This document shows positions 5,404 through 6,767 of a DNA stretch of 6,767 bases, one piece after another. The first letter of the stretch is position 1; each line of letters opens with the position of its first letter. The position numbers and the translations under genes were made by a program. The notes under the pieces were generated by a model. It had not been told where the DNA came from and did no database searches. It saw only the letters and a list, made by a program, of their open reading frames with translations. The stretch comes from DATKYV01 sp035528275 (lineage in GTDB: Bacteria > Acidobacteriota > Terriglobia > UBA7540). Location of the stretch: contig DATKYV010000378.1 in NCBI GenBank assembly GCA_035528275.1, positions 1 through 6,767 on the forward strand, given 5' to 3'.

Positions 5404-5584
5404 GACGCCTCCGCTCCAATCGCTCCTGAACTGCCAACTCCACGAATGCCTGAAAGCTCACGCCATCATCGATGGCGGCTTTCTTCGCGGCTCTGATGAG
5501 GCGCTCCAACATTCGGACGGACATGAAGCGCCTGCCCATGGCCTTTCCGTGCCCGTGTTTTTGTGATATTGTTTCAGACGGCAT
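5393..5584 (-). CDS. Ribbon-helix-helix transcriptional regulator, operon-leading
   Basis: A 63-aa product with a ribbon-helix-helix (Arc/CopG-type) pattern: a short strand (RRFMSVRM), helix A (LERLIRAAKKAAIDDG) and helix B (VSFQAFVELAVQERLERR). These proteins dimerise, bind operator DNA through the paired strands, and commonly repress their own promoter. Just upstream are a strong promoter and a tandem 8-bp repeat that fit such an operator. ATG 5584 lacks a Shine-Dalgarno and lies about 3 nt from the predicted transcript start, so translation may be leaderless. Alternatives are ATG 5539, where GGAAAGG is only 2 nt away, and ATG 5524; both keep the RHH fold intact. It is the first gene of the polycistron. 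It could alternatively be an antitoxin, but no toxin-like partner follows. Confidence 0.75.
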   Translation of the reverse strand: MPSETISQKHGHGKAMGRRFMSVRMLERLIRAAKKAAIDDGVSFQAFVELAVQERLERRRHAV

Positions 5585-5593
5585 CTAGGAGAG

Positions 5594-5622
5594 AGTCTAA
5601 CGGTATTCCGGTATTCTGTCAA
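5594..5622 (-). promoter_or_regulatory. Sigma-70-type promoter of the minus-strand operon
   Basis: On the minus strand TTGACA (5622-5617, perfect -35) is followed by a 17-bp spacer and TAGACT (5599-5594; 4 of 6 matches to the -10 consensus, with the key first A and final T present). The predicted transcript start is about 5587, a few bases before ATG 5584. This is the only strong promoter I find, and it reads into the 14-gene unit. Confidence 0.82.
5601..5616. promoter_or_regulatory. Tandem 8-bp operator candidate (CGGTATTC x2)
   Basis: Two perfect head-to-tail copies of CGGTATTC at 5601-5608 and 5609-5616 fill 16 of the 17 spacer bases between the -35 and -10. Protein bound here would block RNA polymerase. 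RHH repressors often bind direct or inverted short repeats cooperatively, and two RHH-like genes flank this site. A related inverted sequence, GGAAATAC, lies at 5625-5632. Binding is inferred. Confidence 0.7.
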
Positions 5623-5665
5623 GAGGAAATACTAAAAGAGGGTTATGAATAATTTTTATACCAAA

Positions 5666-5673
5666 GGGAGGAG
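5666..5673 (+). promoter_or_regulatory. Ribosome site that sets the start of the divergent gene
   Basis: GGGAGGAG lies 7 nt before GTG 5681. The upstream in-frame ATG at 5645 has only GAGGG 2-3 nt away, which is too close. This favours GTG 5681 as the real start. Confidence 0.75.
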
Positions 5674-5680
5674 CTATAAA

Positions 5681-6010
5681 GTGACGGGGAAGACGAGTGT
5701 CGTGATCGAGCCGGACCTGCTCAAACAGGCGAAGAGAAAGGCGATGGATCGCGGGATTAAGGTGGAGAGTAAAGAGCGGGTGATCCGGCGGGCGTGCTTC
5801 TGTGCCCCGTCGAAAGGGGATGTCGATGACGTTAGCCGCTGGGCCGGCGTGAACCGGGCGGAATTTCTGCGCGAGGTCGGCCGGACGGGTTCTGCTCTGC
5901 TCGGCGATGGCGACCAGGCCCTCATGCTCGAGCCCGGCATCCTCCGGCATCAGATCCGATTGTCGAATGGCGAGGACTGCTGGATCTACCGCGAGGCGCT
6001 CGAACCGTAG
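5681..6010 (+). CDS. Divergent RHH-like protein with extra C-terminal region
   Basis: A 109-aa product. The N-terminal MTGKTSVVIEPDLLKQAKRKAMDRG resembles a ribbon-helix-helix or VapB-type start: a strand with TSVVIE, then helix A. The expected helix B (usually SEVIREAL-like) is replaced by KVESKERVIRRACF, only a loose match. The remaining ~70 residues (DVDDVSRWAGVNRAEFLREVGR...LSNGEDCWIYREALEP) are unfamiliar. The gene is transcribed away from the minus operon across the shared control region, so it may be co-regulated or may act on the same operator. No convincing promoter of its own is visible. GTG 5681 is preferred over ATG 5645 on ribosome-site grounds. It ends 16 nt from the convergent Ig-domain gene. 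The RHH assignment is moderate; function otherwise unknown. Confidence 0.62.
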   Translation: MTGKTSVVIEPDLLKQAKRKAMDRGIKVESKERVIRRACFCAPSKGDVDDVSRWAGVNRAEFLREVGRTGSALLGDGDQALMLEPGILRHQIRLSNGEDCWIYREALEP

Positions 6011-6026
6011 GGATAAATAGAAATCC

Positions 6027-6767
6027 TCAGGCGATCTGTGCCTGCAACTGATAGCTGAACGGCTGGCCCTGCTCGACCTGCCCCAGATCGGCCGGCGAGG
6101 TCACGACGATTTTCGCCGGAGGGGGAGGAGGAGGCGGAGGGGGAGGCGGTTCGGTGACCGTGATTGTATGGGTACTGCGGACAGCCTGCGCGGAGCCGTC
6201 AGGTAGGCTCGCTTCGACGTCGAAGGCGTATATGCCCGGCGCACCTATTGCCGTGCCTGCAATTTGGCCATCCTGTGATAGGGATAGTCCTTGCGGTAAG
6301 GTGCCCCCCACGAGCCTCCAGACAAACACAGAAGGGGGATCAGGAGGAGGTGGAGCCACTCCATCCGTGATTATTATCGAACGCCTAACCTGCGTACCGT
6401 CGATCTGTTCGTGCGCCATTGTCGGTACGAAGCCGAAATTGGTCTTACAGGACACCGTAGACGCGTCTCCAGAGAGCGCACACATGGGCATTGAGTCGTA
6501 GTCGTTATCGTACACAGTCGGGTCTGTAAGGTATCTCACGCTGCGGATTTTTGCCAGCCGCTTCACTGTGAACTTACGGTCCCCAGTCATTTCAAGCGTG
6601 ATCGCTTCGTACCCAAACGGTGCAAGCTCGCCGGGTGCATCCGCTCCCTTGGCAACCGAATTCGGCGAGTGACCGACAACGCAGACCGGAGCAATCTTCG
6701 CGCAGTTGTAATGAGTACTCCCAGCACCGGCAATCACCGGCGACTGCCAGGAATCACGGTATGTTGC
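6027..6767 (-). CDS. Partial protein with putative-Ig (He_PIG-like) domain
   Basis: The reading frame is open to the right edge of the window, so the 5' end is missing; 246 aa are visible. The first ~130 residues are unfamiliar and contain four spread cysteines. A Pro-rich linker (APPPPDPP) then leads to VFVWRLVGGTLPQGLSLSQD and GQIAGTAIGAPGIYAFDVEA, the core pattern of putative Ig-like (He_PIG) repeats found on cell surfaces and on phage tail or capsid decorations. An 11-proline run (plus-strand 6117-6149) follows, then a short second-domain start (SPADLGQVEQGQPFSYQLQAQ) that stops abruptly. It may be a surface or phage structural protein; the missing N-terminus prevents a firm call. GTG 6737 is a possible internal start but has no clear support. 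Confidence 0.7.
   Translation of the reverse strand, partial: ATYRDSWQSPVIAGAGSTHYNCAKIAPVCVVGHSPNSVAKGADAPGELAPFGYEAITLEMTGDRKFTVKRLAKIRSVRYLTDPTVYDNDYDSMPMCALSGDASTVSCKTNFGFVPTMAHEQIDGTQVRRSIIITDGVAPPPPDPPSVFVWRLVGGTLPQGLSLSQDGQIAGTAIGAPGIYAFDVEASLPDGSAQAVRSTHTITVTEPPPPPPPPPPPAKIVVTSPADLGQVEQGQPFSYQLQAQIA

Noticed and set aside
5625..5662. Promoter for the plus-strand divergent gene
   Set aside because: AATAAT and TATACC -10-like hexamers occur, but none has a recognisable -35 at 16-18 bp.
5597..5950. Minus-strand frame of 117 codons opposite the divergent RHH-like gene
   Set aside because: It ends inside the promoter/operator and has no ribosome site; the plus-strand frame has an ideal one and a recognisable N-terminus.
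6011..6026. Bidirectional terminator between the convergent genes
   Set aside because: The 16-nt gap has only a 4-bp GGAT/ATCC inverted repeat with an 8-nt loop and no T-run; too weak to call.

Overview
The window looks like part of a tailed phage or prophage genome from a GC-rich bacterial host. I cannot name the host. The phage reading rests on gene style (very small, overlapping, co-directional genes), on a protein that resembles a phage recombination-associated family paired with an SMC/RecF-like ATPase, and on small membrane, zinc-ribbon and helix-turn-helix proteins of the kind phages carry. No capsid, terminase, integrase or replication-initiation gene lies inside the window, so plasmid or other mobile DNA is not excluded.

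Layout. Positions 13-224 hold a degenerate 5-bp tandem array (consensus CCTCG, in effect CCNNG). From 148 to 5584 there is one continuous minus-strand polycistron of 14 genes. In transcription order they are: a ribbon-helix-helix (RHH) regulator; an 88-aa and a 116-aa unknown; an alanine-rich Imm-5-like protein; 40-aa and 56-aa small proteins; 28-aa and 52-aa single-pass membrane peptides; a 66-aa zinc-ribbon protein; a 368-aa protein with a GPSIR motif; a 458-aa SMC/RecF-like ATPase; 47-aa and 81-aa small proteins; and a 177-aa helix-turn-helix plus zinc-ribbon protein whose C-terminus runs into the 5-bp array. Eleven of the 13 junctions overlap by 1-20 nt, a twelfth has a 5-nt gap, and only one (3552-3593) has a real gap. 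The set is therefore very likely one translationally coupled operon.

The only promoter I can defend is at 5594-5622, just upstream of the RHH gene. It has a perfect TTGACA -35, a 17-bp spacer and a TAGACT -10. Sixteen of the 17 spacer bases are two perfect copies of the 8-mer CGGTATTC, which makes a good operator candidate for the RHH protein. The start codon would lie only about 3 nt from the predicted transcript start.

On the plus strand, 5681-6010 encodes a second RHH-like protein, divergent from the operon. It converges with a partial minus-strand gene at 6027-6767 that carries a putative-Ig (He_PIG-like) domain, an 11-proline linker and a C-terminal fragment of a second such domain; its 5' end lies outside the window.

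As a working model, the operon looks like a phage early region: an autoregulator at the front, accessory and possible immunity-type genes in the middle, and a recombination/repair pair followed by DNA-binding genes at the end. The first part of this rests on a visible promoter and operator. The functional grouping is inference.
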